From positions 310,001-374,000 of the forward strand of contig NZ_VSIY01000004.1 in the NCBI RefSeq assembly GCF_008086115.1: a stretch of DNA of 64,000 nucleotides, in the 5' to 3' direction. The translations under genes were made by a program, and so were the position numbers. The notes under the pieces are model-generated. The model was not told where the DNA came from. It saw nothing but the letters and a program-made list of their open reading frames with translations, and did not search any database. Below, one piece after another: positions 8,776 to 18,272 of this stretch. The first letter of the stretch is position 1. The number at the start of each line of letters is the position of its first letter. The DNA comes from Maritimibacter fusiformis. GTDB taxonomy: Bacteria > Pseudomonadota > Alphaproteobacteria > Rhodobacterales > Rhodobacteraceae.

Positions 8776-8939
8776 TTTGGACAACCAATATTCCAATCTG
8801 GCGCGCTTATGGGTCAAACTGCTAACACAGAAATGACGACACAAGAGCGCCGAGAGTTTCTGTCAATCTTCCGCATCAAGGATAGTAGTAGCTTGATCAG
8901 GTCGAACCCGCAAAAAATTGAAATGCGAGAATATCCTCC

Positions 8940-11288
8940 CTACTCCCCGAACGGTATCCAAGTCGTCTTGACCTCGGTCGCGTGCTGCAGGAACTCCCGC
9001 CCTTCACTCTCCGCACCAAACCAGTCCCGCGCCAGCCCATTATTCACCCAGGTTCGTTTCAGGTTGCCCGCGCTCTCGGCCTCGATCATCGCGGACAGGT
9101 CCGCGCCCGACTGGCTCCAGATCGCGTCGACGTCGAGGTGGCCGGCCAGTGCCTTGGCGAAGTCGTCATGCGGGCCGGTCAGGATGTTGACCACGCCCGC
9201 CGGCACGTCCGAGGTCTCGAGCACCTGGTAGAAGTCCGTGGCGGCCAGCGGGAAGGGGTGCGAGGCGGCCAGCACCACGCGGTTGCCCATCGCGATTGCC
9301 GGTGCCATCAGCGACACGAGGCCCAGCAGCGGCGCCTCGTCCGGGCAGAACGCGCCGATCACGCCGACCGGTTCGTTCATCGCCAGCGCGGTTCCGCGCA
9401 GCGGCACGGGCTTGGCCGCGCCGTCGTATTTGTCGGCCCAGGCGGCGTAGGTGAACAGCCGGTCGATGCTGGCCGCGACCTCGCGCGCGCCGTGCCGCCC
9501 GCCCATCATCGCGTCGATCCGGGCGGCGAATTCATCCGCCCGCGCCGAAAGGTTTTCGCCGATATAGAACAGGATCTGCGCGCGCAGATGAGCCGTGGCG
9601 CGCGCCCAACCGGAAGCCGCCCGCGCCGCCTCGACCGCGTTCCTCACGTCCTTGCGGTTGGCGATCCCGGCGTGGCCCAGAAGCTTGCCGGACTTCGCCC
9701 AGACCGCGCGGGAATAGCCGCCGTCGGGCCGCGCCTGCTTGCCGCCGATGAACAGCTTGGCGGTGCGGTCGAGGTCGGGGCCGGTGGCGCTGGCCGGGGC
9801 CGGGAAGGGGGCGATGGGCTTCAGCGCCCTGGCCTTGCGCACGGGCCGGGTGTAGGCCAGCAGCCCCTCCCACCCGCCTTCGCGCCCGAAGCCGCTCTCG
9901 CGCACGCCGCCGAAACCGGCCGCCGCGTCGAACATGTTGGTGCCGTTCACCCAGACCACGCCCGCCGCCAGTTTTGGCGCCACATCCAGCGCAAGGTTGA
10001 TGTTTTCGCTCCAGACGCTCGCCGCGAGGCCATAGCGGGTGTTGTTGGCCAGTTCGACCGCCTCGGCGGGGGTGCGGAAGGTGGTCGAGACCAGCACGGG
10101 CCCGAAAATCTCCTCCTGCATCAGCCGCGCCGCCGGGTCGAGCCCGGTGATCAGCGTCGGCGGGTAGTAGCTGCCCTGGTCGGGCAGTTTGCAGGGCGCG
10201 TGATAGACCTCACCGTCCTTGCCGCCCTCGGCCACCATGCGGGTGATCGTCTCAAGCTGCACCGGATCGACGATGGCGCCGATGTCGATGGACTTGTCCA
10301 AGGGATCGCCCATCCGCAGCGTCGCCATGCGCGCCTTGAGCTTGGTGTGGAACCGGTCGGCGATGCTTTCCTGCACGATCAGGCGCGACCCGGCGCAGCA
10401 GACCTGCCCCTGATTGAACCAGATCGCGTCCACCAGCCCCTCGATGGCGCTGTCGATATCAGCGTCGTCGAACACGATGTAGGGCGACTTGCCGCCCAAC
10501 TCCAACGTCAGTGACTTGCCCGACCCGGCGGTCGCGCGGCGGATGATCCGGCCGACTTCGGTGGACCCCGTGAAGGCGATCTTGTCGACCTCGGAGGCGA
10601 CCAGCGCCGCGCCGGTCGAACCTTCGCCGGTGACGAAATTGACCACCCCCGGCGGCAGCCCCGCCTCGGAGCAGATCTCGGCAAACACCATGGCCGACAG
10701 CGAGGTGTATTCCGCCGGTTTCAGGACCACCGTGTTGCCCATCGCGATGGCGGGTGCGATCTTCCACGACAGCATGAGCAGCGGGAAGTTCCACGGGATG
10801 ATCTGGCCGCAGACGCCCAGCGCCTCGCGGTCCGGCAATTCGGAGCCCATCAGTTGCGCCATGCCGGCGTGATAGTAGAAATGCCGCGCCACCAGCGGCA
10901 CGTCGATGTCGCGGCTTTCGCGGATCGGCTTGCCGTTGTCCAGCGTCTCGATCACCGCCAGCAAGCGGCTGTGTTTCTGCACCAGCCGGGCGATGGCATA
11001 GAGATAGCGCGCGCGCTGATGCCCGGTGAGTTTCGCCCAGCTCGGCTGCGCCTTGCGCGCAGCGGCGACGGCGACGTTCACCTCGTCCGGGGTCGAGCGC
11101 GTCAGCCCCGCCAGCCGCTCGCCGGTGGCCGGGTTGGACAGCACCATGTCCTCGCGCAGCGGCCCCCATTTGCCGCCCACGTAGTTGCCCGCGATGCCGC
11201 CCCGCGCCGCGATCCAGGCCATCGCCTCGGCGGCGCTTTCCGGGGCGGGTCCGTAGTCCATGCTGTCGAAGATTTCCTTGACGGTCAT
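8940..11288 (-). CDS. two-domain aldehyde dehydrogenase, ALDH16 type
   Basis: A 782-aa NAD(P)-dependent aldehyde dehydrogenase with two ALDH units. Residues about 30-490 form a complete catalytic domain with the general base in LELGGKSPY and the nucleophile in NQGQVCCAGSR. Residues about 505-782 repeat the Rossmann-type part but lack a catalytic Cys. This matches the ALDH16 family; bacterial members, including one from Loktanella, keep the N-terminal Cys, unlike the vertebrate protein. It starts 4 nt after deoC, so the pair is an operon. The likely role is oxidation of acetaldehyde released by DeoC to acetate, an inference from neighbourhood. Confidence 0.92.
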   Translation of the reverse strand: MTVKEIFDSMDYGPAPESAAEAMAWIAARGGIAGNYVGGKWGPLREDMVLSNPATGERLAGLTRSTPDEVNVAVAAARKAQPSWAKLTGHQRARYLYAIARLVQKHSRLLAVIETLDNGKPIRESRDIDVPLVARHFYYHAGMAQLMGSELPDREALGVCGQIIPWNFPLLMLSWKIAPAIAMGNTVVLKPAEYTSLSAMVFAEICSEAGLPPGVVNFVTGEGSTGAALVASEVDKIAFTGSTEVGRIIRRATAGSGKSLTLELGGKSPYIVFDDADIDSAIEGLVDAIWFNQGQVCCAGSRLIVQESIADRFHTKLKARMATLRMGDPLDKSIDIGAIVDPVQLETITRMVAEGGKDGEVYHAPCKLPDQGSYYPPTLITGLDPAARLMQEEIFGPVLVSTTFRTPAEAVELANNTRYGLAASVWSENINLALDVAPKLAAGVVWVNGTNMFDAAAGFGGVRESGFGREGGWEGLLAYTRPVRKARALKPIAPFPAPASATGPDLDRTAKLFIGGKQARPDGGYSRAVWAKSGKLLGHAGIANRKDVRNAVEAARAASGWARATAHLRAQILFYIGENLSARADEFAARIDAMMGGRHGAREVAASIDRLFTYAAWADKYDGAAKPVPLRGTALAMNEPVGVIGAFCPDEAPLLGLVSLMAPAIAMGNRVVLAASHPFPLAATDFYQVLETSDVPAGVVNILTGPHDDFAKALAGHLDVDAIWSQSGADLSAMIEAESAGNLKRTWVNNGLARDWFGAESEGREFLQHATEVKTTWIPFGE

Positions 11289-11292
11289 TCTT

Positions 11293-12300
11293 TCACCCCA
11301 TCGCGTGGCGGTAGCTGGCCGAGTAATGCCCGGTCACATGGTGTTCCAACTGGCGCTCGATGTCGCCCAGAAGGCTCGACGCGCCGAAGCGGAACAGGTG
11401 CGGCGACAGCCAGGCGTCGCCCAACTCGTCCTTGAGCAGCGACAGGTAGATCAGCGAATCCTTGGCCTTCGAGATCCCGCCCGCGGGTTTGTAGCCGACG
11501 CGATACCCCGTGCGCTCGTGATAGTCGCGGATCGCGCGCATCATCACGAGGCTGACGGGCAGGGTGGCGTTCACGCTTTCCTTGCCGGTCGAGGTCTTGA
11601 TGAAATCCGCCCCCGCCATCATCGCCACCAGCGAGGCGCGCGCGACGTTGCGCAAGGAACCTAGCTCGCCCGTGGCCAGGATCGCCTTCATATGCGCGTC
11701 GCCGCATTCGGCCCGCATCTCGCGCACCTCGTCGAAGAGCGCCTGCCAGTCGCCGGTCAGCACGTGGCGGCGGGAAATCACGATGTCGATCTCGCTGGCC
11801 CCGGCGCGCACGCTTTCGCCGATCTCGGCCAGCCGCAGCTTGTAGGGGCTGAGGCCCGCCGGAAACCCGGTCGAAACCGCGGCCACCGGGATGCCGGTGC
11901 CTTTCAGCGCCGCCACCGCGGTCGGCACCATTTCGTGATAGACGCAGACCGCGCCGGTTGTGATGCCTTCGACCCCGAGGGCGGCCAGGATATCCTCGCG
12001 CACCGGTTGGCGGGCCTTGGCACACAGCCGCCGCACCCGGCCCGGCGTATCGTCGCCCGCCAGCGTGGTCAGGTCGATCATGGTGATCGCCTTCAAGAGC
12101 CACGCCGCCTGATGCTCTTTCTTGAGCGACCGCCGCGTGCCGATCGTCGCCGCCCGGCGTTCGATCGCCGAGGTGTTGGCCTGCGCCGCGCGCACCCAAT
12201 CCATGTCCAGCGCCATACCGGGGTTGCGCGCCTCGGTCGTCTGCGGCAGTTGCGCCGTCCCCGTGCCGGTCTGCGCCGTCGCCTCGCGTTCGGTCTGCAC
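11293..12300 (-). CDS. deoC: deoxyribose-phosphate aldolase
   Basis: A 335-aa class I aldolase that cleaves 2-deoxyribose 5-phosphate to glyceraldehyde 3-phosphate and acetaldehyde in deoxynucleoside catabolism. The Schiff-base lysine is in FIKTSTGK and the second catalytic lysine in VGYKPAGGI; the TIM-barrel core is complete. GTG at 12300 was chosen because GGGAGGA lies 4 nt upstream; an ATG 42 nt further upstream has no good site. The N terminus has about 25 extra residues rich in Thr and Gln. It is the first gene of the deoC-ALDH16 operon. A purine nucleoside phosphorylase at 32.9-33.6 kb could supply the same pathway. Confidence 0.95.
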   Translation of the reverse strand: MQTEREATAQTGTGTAQLPQTTEARNPGMALDMDWVRAAQANTSAIERRAATIGTRRSLKKEHQAAWLLKAITMIDLTTLAGDDTPGRVRRLCAKARQPVREDILAALGVEGITTGAVCVYHEMVPTAVAALKGTGIPVAAVSTGFPAGLSPYKLRLAEIGESVRAGASEIDIVISRRHVLTGDWQALFDEVREMRAECGDAHMKAILATGELGSLRNVARASLVAMMAGADFIKTSTGKESVNATLPVSLVMMRAIRDYHERTGYRVGYKPAGGISKAKDSLIYLSLLKDELGDAWLSPHLFRFGASSLLGDIERQLEHHVTGHYSASYRHAMG

Positions 12301-12727
12301 CTCGTCCTCCCAGGGCCTTTGCGGTCGGGAAGAAAGTCGCACGGGCCGGGTGGAATGGCAAGATTTACCGGGCGGTCAAAACCGGCCCCCGGATGCGCCG
12401 GGCGATCCGCGCGGAGAATCGCCACGGCGCGCGGCGCGGGCCAAGATCTGGGGGGTTGCGCAACGATGATGCGCGACCGGTCAATTTTCGCGGAGGGCCG
12501 GTCGGCGTGGTTGGTCAGGGCCGCCTCCAAACTCCCTAATTCGTTGAAACAAAACCGCTTTGAACGGGTGCCGCGTTGGGCCGGCTTTCCGTTGGGGAAG
12601 GAGTTGTGGAGAATCTGACCTTAAGGCTAGACTAAACCTATCCGCGTGCGCGGGCCGGGTGAGTCTTTCGGCCCGAAATAGGTATGTCCAACGCGCGCGT
12701 GACGTTGAACAGAGAGGAGTCACAATA
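12301..12727. other. divergent intergenic region between deoC and oppA
   Basis: 427 nt without a supportable gene. It must carry the promoters of the deoC operon (minus) and the opp operon (plus). A weak sigma70-like pair TTGTGG (12604-12609) and TAGACT (12628-12633), 18 nt apart, lies about 95 nt upstream of oppA; I would not rely on it. AGAGAGGAGT (12711-12720) is the oppA ribosome binding site. No strong dyad was seen. Confidence 0.5.
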
Positions 12728-14350
12728 ATGAAAATCACCATGAGAGCGGCCCTGCTGGCCTCGGCTGTCGCCTTTGCCAGCCCGGCCCTTGCCGCCGGCA
12801 CCGGCCCGAACGGCGAGCCGCTGGCCGACGATCAGACCTTCACCTACCGCGTGCTCGACGAGCACAGCTCGGTCGACCCGCAGATCGTCGAGGACGTGTC
12901 CGGCTCCGAAATCGTGCGTGACCTGTTCGAAGGTCTCTACAACCAGGATGCCGATGGCAACCTCGTGCCGGGCGTGGCCCTGTCGCACGAGCTTTCCGAA
13001 GACCGGATGACCTATACCTTCAAGCTGCGCCCCGAGGCCAAGTGGTCCGATGGCACCCCGGTGACGGCGGGCGATTTCGTCTATGGCTGGCAGCGTCTGG
13101 CCGACCCGGAAACCGCTTCGCCCTACCAGTGGTTCGTTTCGGTGATGAATCTGAAGAACGCCGAGGCGATCACGGCCGGCGAGATGGGCGTCGAGGAACT
13201 GGGCGTGAAGGCGATCGACGATCACACGCTCGAGGTCACGCTGGAAAGCCCGATGACCTACTTCCCGCTGACCACCACCCACGCCTCGACCTTCCCCAGC
13301 CCGAAATGGGTGATCGACGAGCATGGTGCGGACTGGACCAAGCCCGAGAATATCGTGGTGAACGGCGCCTACATCCTGACCGAACACGTGCCGCAGGAAC
13401 GCTCGGTGCGCGAGCGCAACGAGATGTATTGGGACAACGAAGGCACCATCATCGACAAGGTGACGGCGCTGGTCATCAACGACGAGAACGTGGCGCTGAC
13501 CCGCTACCTCGCCGGTGAGCTTGACCGCACCGAAGTGCCGGCCGGCCAGTATCCCTCGCTGAAAGAGCAATACCCGGACCAGGCGCTGAGCTTCCCGCGC
13601 CTGTGCAACTACTACTTCAACTTCAACCTGTCCGACATGGGGCCGGAAGCGACGCAGGATGTGCGCGTCCGTCAGGCGCTGTCGCTTGCGGTGAACCGCG
13701 ACATCATCGTCGAGAACGTGCTTCAGGGCGGCCAGTTCCCGGCCTACACCTTCACCCCGGCGGCAACGGCCAACTTCGAGGTGCCGGAGATCGAATACGC
13801 CAACTGGACCCAGGCCGAGCGTGATGCCCGGGCCAAGGAACTGCTGGCCGAGGCCGGCTATGGCCCGGACAACCCGCTGGAGCTGACCTACCTCTACAAC
13901 ACCTCCGAGGCGCACAAGAAGATCGCCATCGCGGTGTCGCAGATGTGGAAGCAGACCCTCGGCGTGAACGTGACGCTGGAAAACCAGGAGTGGAAGACCT
14001 TCCTCGAGACCCGCGGCAACCACGACTTCGAGATCGCGCGCGGCGCCTGGTGCGGCGACTACAACGAGGCGTCGACCTTCCTCGACCTCGTGCAGACCGA
14101 GTCGGGCTACAACGACGCGGCCTATTCCAACGCCGAAGTCGACCAGCTTCTGAAAGAAGCCAAGGCGATGGACGATCCGCAGCCCAACTACACCCGGGTG
14201 GAAGAGATCCTGTCCGAGGAAATGCCGGTCATCCCGATCTATCACTATGCCGGCGTCTACATGATGGTGCCGGAAATCTCGGGCTCCTGGCCGGTGCAGA
14301 ACGTCGAACAGAACTGGTATTCGAAAGACCTTTACAAAGTCGCCGAATGA
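12728..14350 (+). CDS. oppA: oligopeptide ABC transporter, substrate-binding protein OppA
   Basis: A 540-aa periplasmic receptor with a signal peptide (residues 1-22, cleavage after SPALAAG or nearby). Family-5 features include YRVLDEHSSVDPQ, EIVRDLFEGLYNQD, SDGTPVTAGDFVYGWQRL and TEVPAGQYP, the arrangement seen in OppA of enterobacteria, so peptides are the likely ligand. ATG at 12728 follows AGAGAGGAGT and begins the signal peptide. It is the first gene of a five-gene transporter operon; a stable hairpin lies between it and oppB, as expected when the receptor is made in excess over the membrane parts. Confidence 0.93.
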   Translation: MKITMRAALLASAVAFASPALAAGTGPNGEPLADDQTFTYRVLDEHSSVDPQIVEDVSGSEIVRDLFEGLYNQDADGNLVPGVALSHELSEDRMTYTFKLRPEAKWSDGTPVTAGDFVYGWQRLADPETASPYQWFVSVMNLKNAEAITAGEMGVEELGVKAIDDHTLEVTLESPMTYFPLTTTHASTFPSPKWVIDEHGADWTKPENIVVNGAYILTEHVPQERSVRERNEMYWDNEGTIIDKVTALVINDENVALTRYLAGELDRTEVPAGQYPSLKEQYPDQALSFPRLCNYYFNFNLSDMGPEATQDVRVRQALSLAVNRDIIVENVLQGGQFPAYTFTPAATANFEVPEIEYANWTQAERDARAKELLAEAGYGPDNPLELTYLYNTSEAHKKIAIAVSQMWKQTLGVNVTLENQEWKTFLETRGNHDFEIARGAWCGDYNEASTFLDLVQTESGYNDAAYSNAEVDQLLKEAKAMDDPQPNYTRVEEILSEEMPVIPIYHYAGVYMMVPEISGSWPVQNVEQNWYSKDLYKVAE

Positions 14351-14367
14351 CGTTTTGACGCAAACGA

Positions 14368-14398
14368 GGGACGCCGCGGGCAAGGCTCGCGGCGTCCC
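14368..14398 (+). promoter_or_regulatory. intercistronic hairpin between oppA and oppB
   Basis: GGGACGCCGCG and CGCGGCGTCCC form an 11-bp perfect stem that can extend inward to about 14 pairs including a G-T wobble, leaving a 3-nt loop. No T run follows. It starts 17 nt after the oppA stop and ends 23 nt before oppB. Such structures commonly protect the upstream mRNA or partly terminate transcription; the effect here is inferred. Confidence 0.65.
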
Positions 14399-14421
14399 GA
14401 TTGTCTTGTCGGGGTTCGCCC

Positions 14422-15345
14422 ATGCTCAGCTTCATCATCCGACGCATGGCGGTGGCCATCCCAACGCTTCTGGTGCTGGTGGTCGCGTCGTTCTACCTGA
14501 TGCAATTCGCGCCGGGTGGGCCGTTCACCTCCGAACGCCCGCTGCCGCAGCAGGTGCTGGACAACATCGAGGCGAAATACGGCCTCGACCAGCCGACCTG
14601 GAAGCAGCTTCTGGATTATGTCGGCGGCATCGTCACCCAGTTCGATTTCGGCCCGTCCTATAAATACAAGGACCGGACCGTCAACGACATCATCGCCCAG
14701 GGCTTTCCGGTGACACTGACCTACGGCACGATCTCCTTCGTTCTGGCCATCCTCGTCGGCGGCGCGCTGGGCATCGCGGCGGCGATCCGGCAGAACTCGT
14801 GGCTCGACTATTTCGCGGTCGGCATCACCATCGGCGCGCAGGTGCTGCCGAACTTCGTGATGGCCCCGATCCTGATCCTGGTGTTCTCGCTGTGGCTGGG
14901 CTGGCTGCCTGGCGGCGGCTGGAACGGCGGCCAGTGGGATCATGTCATCATGCCGGTGATCGCGCTGTCGACCTCCTACATGGCCTCGATCGCGCGCCTC
15001 ACGCGCTCGTCGATGCTCGAGGTGCTGCGCTCGAATTTCATCCGCACCGCCCGCGCCAAGGGCCTGCCCGACCGCACCATCATCTGGCGCCACGCGCTCA
15101 AGCCGACGCTGTTGCCGGTGGTGTCCTACCTCGGCCCGGCCTTCGTCGGCATGGTCACGGGGTCGTTCATCATCGACACGATCTTCTCGACCGGGGGCGT
15201 CGGCTATTTCTACGTCAACGCCGCCTTCAACCGCGACTACGCGGTGATGATGGGGCTGACGATCCTGCTCGGGTCGATGACGATCCTGTTCAACATGGTG
15301 GTCGATATCCTCTATGCGTGGATCGACCCCAAGATCCGGCTCTGA
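14422..15345 (+). CDS. oppB: oligopeptide ABC transporter permease OppB
   Basis: A 307-aa inner-membrane permease with about six membrane segments. The N-terminal part has the OppB/DppB pattern (FYLMQFAPGGPF near residue 30) and the EAA loop that contacts the ATPases is seen in NFIRTARAKGLPDRTIIWRHALK. ATG at 14422 fits the family's N terminus better than the in-frame TTG at 14401. It lies 71 nt after oppA and 12 nt before oppC. With OppC it forms the peptide channel. Confidence 0.93.
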   Translation: MLSFIIRRMAVAIPTLLVLVVASFYLMQFAPGGPFTSERPLPQQVLDNIEAKYGLDQPTWKQLLDYVGGIVTQFDFGPSYKYKDRTVNDIIAQGFPVTLTYGTISFVLAILVGGALGIAAAIRQNSWLDYFAVGITIGAQVLPNFVMAPILILVFSLWLGWLPGGGWNGGQWDHVIMPVIALSTSYMASIARLTRSSMLEVLRSNFIRTARAKGLPDRTIIWRHALKPTLLPVVSYLGPAFVGMVTGSFIIDTIFSTGGVGYFYVNAAFNRDYAVMMGLTILLGSMTILFNMVVDILYAWIDPKIRL

Positions 15346-15357
15346 GGGGGCACGCGC

Positions 15358-16293
15358 ATGTCACTTGCCAACCTGAACCCGCAGCAGCCCAAGACCGCCG
15401 AGATGGCTGAGCACATGGCCGAGGTGAAGGGCCGTTCGCTCTGGGCCGACGCCCGGGTGCGGTTCGTGCGCAACAAGGCGGCCATGGTCAGCCTCGTGGT
15501 GCTGATCCTGGTGTTTCTGTTCGCCTTCTTCGGCCACCTTCTGACGCCCTACGACAACGAGACGATCGACTGGAACGTGCTTGGCAACGTCGCCAAGGTC
15601 GGCCAGCCGTCGTTCGAGAACCGGCATTATTTCGGCTTCGACGACAGCGGCCGCGATCTCTATTCGCGTGTCGTGCAGGGCACCCAGATCAGCCTGATGG
15701 TCGGCATCGTCGGTGCCATGATCGCGGTGATCGTCGGCACCATCTACGGCGCGGTGGCCGGGTTCGTGGGCGGGCGGATCGACAACGCGATGATGCGCTT
15801 TGTCGATATCGCCATGTCGATCCCCTACATGTTCGTGTTGATCCTGCTTCTGGTGGTGTTCGGCCGCTCGATCGGGATGCTGTTCGTCGGCATCGGGCTG
15901 ACCGCCTGGCTCGACATGAGCCGGATCGTGCGCGGCCAGACCCTGTCGATCAAGAACAAGGAATTCATCGAGGCCGCCGTCGCCACCGGCGTGCGCACGC
16001 CCACCATCATCCGCCGCCACATCGTGCCCAACCTGCTGGGCGTCGTCGTGGTCTATGCCACGCTGCTGGTGCCGCAGATGATCCTGACGGAAAGTTTCAT
16101 TTCCTTCCTCGGCCTCGGCGTGCAGGAACCGCTGACCTCGTGGGGGGCGCTGATCTCGCAGGGCACCAGCACGATGAACTATGGCACCCTGTGGCAGTTG
16201 TTCTTCCCGCTGGCCTTCTTCGTGGTCACGATTTTCGCCTTTTTCTTCATCGGTGACGGGCTGCGCGACGCGCTCGATCCGAAGGACCGCTAG
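15358..16293 (+). CDS. oppC: oligopeptide ABC transporter permease OppC
   Basis: A 311-aa permease with the OppC N-terminal segment (residues about 20-65, RVRFVRNKAAMVSLVVLILV) and five further membrane segments. The EAA loop reads EFIEAAVATGVRTPTIIRRH. It begins 12 nt after oppB and ends 9 nt before oppD. It pairs with OppB in the membrane. Confidence 0.93.
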   Translation: MSLANLNPQQPKTAEMAEHMAEVKGRSLWADARVRFVRNKAAMVSLVVLILVFLFAFFGHLLTPYDNETIDWNVLGNVAKVGQPSFENRHYFGFDDSGRDLYSRVVQGTQISLMVGIVGAMIAVIVGTIYGAVAGFVGGRIDNAMMRFVDIAMSIPYMFVLILLLVVFGRSIGMLFVGIGLTAWLDMSRIVRGQTLSIKNKEFIEAAVATGVRTPTIIRRHIVPNLLGVVVVYATLLVPQMILTESFISFLGLGVQEPLTSWGALISQGTSTMNYGTLWQLFFPLAFFVVTIFAFFFIGDGLRDALDPKDR

Positions 16294-16302
16294 GAGAGCA
16301 TG

Positions 16303-17280
16303 ATGGCGCTTTTGGAAGTCCGCGACCTGACCGTCACCTTCGACACGCCCGACGGCACCGTCACGGCGGTGGACGGCATCAATTTCGACCTCAACCGGGG
16401 CGAGACCCTGGGCATCGTCGGCGAAAGCGGCTCGGGCAAAAGCCAGCTCGTGTTCGGCATCACCGGGCTTCTGGCCAGCAACGGGCGCGCGACCGGCTCC
16501 GCCAAGCTCGAGGGGCAGGAGATCGTGAACCTGCCCACCTCGAAACTCAACCGTATCCGGGCCGAGAAGATCGCGATGATCTTCCAGGACCCGATGACCT
16601 CGCTCAACCCCTACCTTCGCGTCTCCGACCAGATGGCCGAGGTGCTGGTGCATCACCGTGGCATCTCCAAGCGCGCCGCCGTGGCCGAGAGCGTGCGCCT
16701 GCTCGACGCCGTGCGCATTCCCGAGGCGAAAAGCCGGGTGACGATGTATCCGCACGAGTTTTCTGGCGGGATGCGCCAGCGGGTGATGATCGCGATGAGC
16801 CTCTTGTGCCAGCCCGACATCCTGATCGCGGACGAGCCCACCACCGCGCTCGACGTGACGGTGCAGGCGCAGATCATGCGGGTGTTGGCCGATCTGCAGG
16901 ACGAGTTCGGCATGGCCATCATCCTGATCACCCATGACCTCGGCGTCGTCGCCGGCACCTGCGAGGAAACGCTGGTGATGTATGGCGGGCAGGTGATGGA
17001 GAACGGCAATACCGAGGCGATCTTCGAGCGCCCGACCCACCCCTACACGATGGGCCTGATGAAGGCGGTGCCGCGTCTCGACAAGGAAACCGAGATGCTG
17101 GAGACTATCCCCGGCAATCCGCCCAACATGATGGACATGCCCAAGGGCTGCCCCTTCGTGCCGCGCTGCGATTTCGCCGACGAGACCTGCTGGAAGGTGC
17201 GCCCGCCGCTTGAAATCGCACCCGGATTCGAGACCCGCAGACGCGCTTGCCACCGCACGCTGGAGGAACTGGAAGTATGA
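16303..17280 (+). CDS. oppD: oligopeptide ABC transporter ATP-binding protein OppD
   Basis: A 325-aa ATPase. Walker A is GESGSGKS, signature FSGGMRQR, Walker [13 protein letters not shown] and the H-loop ITHDLG. The C-terminal extension carries a Cys-rich oligopeptide-transporter motif ([15 protein letters not shown]) that may bind an iron-sulphur cluster. Tandem ATGs occur at 16300 and 16303; AGGAGAG at 16292-16298 favours the second. It overlaps oppF by 4 nt. Confidence 0.94.
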   Translation: MALLEVRDLTVTFDTPDGTVTAVDGINFDLNRGETLGIVGESGSGKSQLVFGITGLLASNGRATGSAKLEGQEIVNLPTSKLNRIRAEKIAMIFQDPMTSLNPYLRVSDQMAEVLVHHRGISKRAAVAESVRLLDAVRIPEAKSRVTMYPHEFSGGMRQRVMIAMSLLCQPDILIADEPTTALDVTVQAQIMRVLADLQDEFGMAIILITHDLGVVAGTCEETLVMYGGQVMENGNTEAIFERPTHPYTMGLMKAVPRLDKETEMLETIPGNPPNMMDMPKGCPFVPRCDFADETCWKVRPPLEIAPGFETRRRACHRTLEELEV

Positions 17281-18257
17281 CCGCCCCGATCCTCACGGTA
17301 ACCGACCTCAAGGTCTGGTTCGATGTCAGGAAACCCGGCGCCATGCCCTGGGTCAAACCGCGCAGCCTCAAGGCCGTCGATGGCGTCAGCTTCGAGTTGT
17401 CGGCGGGCGAGACGCTGGGCATCGTCGGCGAGTCCGGCTGCGGCAAGTCCACCCTGGCGCGCGCCGTGATGCAGATGGTTCCGATCGAGGATGGCCGCGT
17501 GGTCTGGCTGGGCGACGACCTGACCGGGCTGGACACGCGCCAGATGCGCAAGCACCGCAGCCAGATGCAGATGATCTTTCAGGACCCGCTGGCCTCGCTC
17601 AACCCGCGCATGACCATCGGGCAGATCGTGGCCGAGCCGCTCAAGACGCATTTCCCCAACCTTTCCGCAAGCGAGATCAAGGCAAAGGTGCGCGAAGTGC
17701 TCGACCGGGTCGGCATCCTGCCCAACCTCGTCAACCGCTATCCGCACGAGTTTTCCGGCGGTCAGTGCCAGCGCATCGGCATCGCCCGCGCGCTGGTGGT
17801 CAACCCGCAGCTCATCATCTGCGACGAGCCGGTGTCGGCGCTCGACGTGTCGATCCAGGCGCAGGTGGTCAACCTGTTGATGAAACTGCAGAAAGACACC
17901 GGCGTTTCGCTGATCTTCATCGCCCATGACCTGAGCGTTGTGAAGCATATCTCGGACCGGGTGATGGTGCTCTACCTCGGTAACGTGATGGAAATTGCGA
18001 CCTCGAAACAGCTCTACGCCAACCCCAAGCACCCCTATACCGAGGCGCTGATTTCAGCGGTGCCGATCCCCGACCCCAAGCTTGAGAAGGCCAAGGAGGT
18101 CATGCTGCTGGACATGGACCTTCCGTCACCGCTCGACCCGCCGTCGGGCTGCGTCTTTCGCACCCGCTGCCCGCTGGCCCAGCCGGTCTGCGCCGAGGTC
18201 AAGCCGCCGCTCGAGGACAAGGGCGAGGGGCAACTGGTCGCCTGCCATTTCCGCTGA
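17277..18257 (+). CDS. oppF: oligopeptide ABC transporter ATP-binding protein OppF
   Basis: A 326-aa ATPase, partner of OppD. Walker [10 protein letters not shown], signature [15 protein letters not shown], Walker [14 protein letters not shown]-loop IAHDLS and the C-terminal Cys motif ([14 protein letters not shown]) are all present. The ATG lies in an ATGA overlap with oppD, supporting coupled synthesis. It is the last gene of the opp operon and ends 15 nt before the convergent oxidoreductase gene. Confidence 0.94.
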   Translation: MTAPILTVTDLKVWFDVRKPGAMPWVKPRSLKAVDGVSFELSAGETLGIVGESGCGKSTLARAVMQMVPIEDGRVVWLGDDLTGLDTRQMRKHRSQMQMIFQDPLASLNPRMTIGQIVAEPLKTHFPNLSASEIKAKVREVLDRVGILPNLVNRYPHEFSGGQCQRIGIARALVVNPQLIICDEPVSALDVSIQAQVVNLLMKLQKDTGVSLIFIAHDLSVVKHISDRVMVLYLGNVMEIATSKQLYANPKHPYTEALISAVPIPDPKLEKAKEVMLLDMDLPSPLDPPSGCVFRTRCPLAQPVCAEVKPPLEDKGEGQLVACHFR

Positions 18258-18272
18258 CGCGGGCACTCTTTC

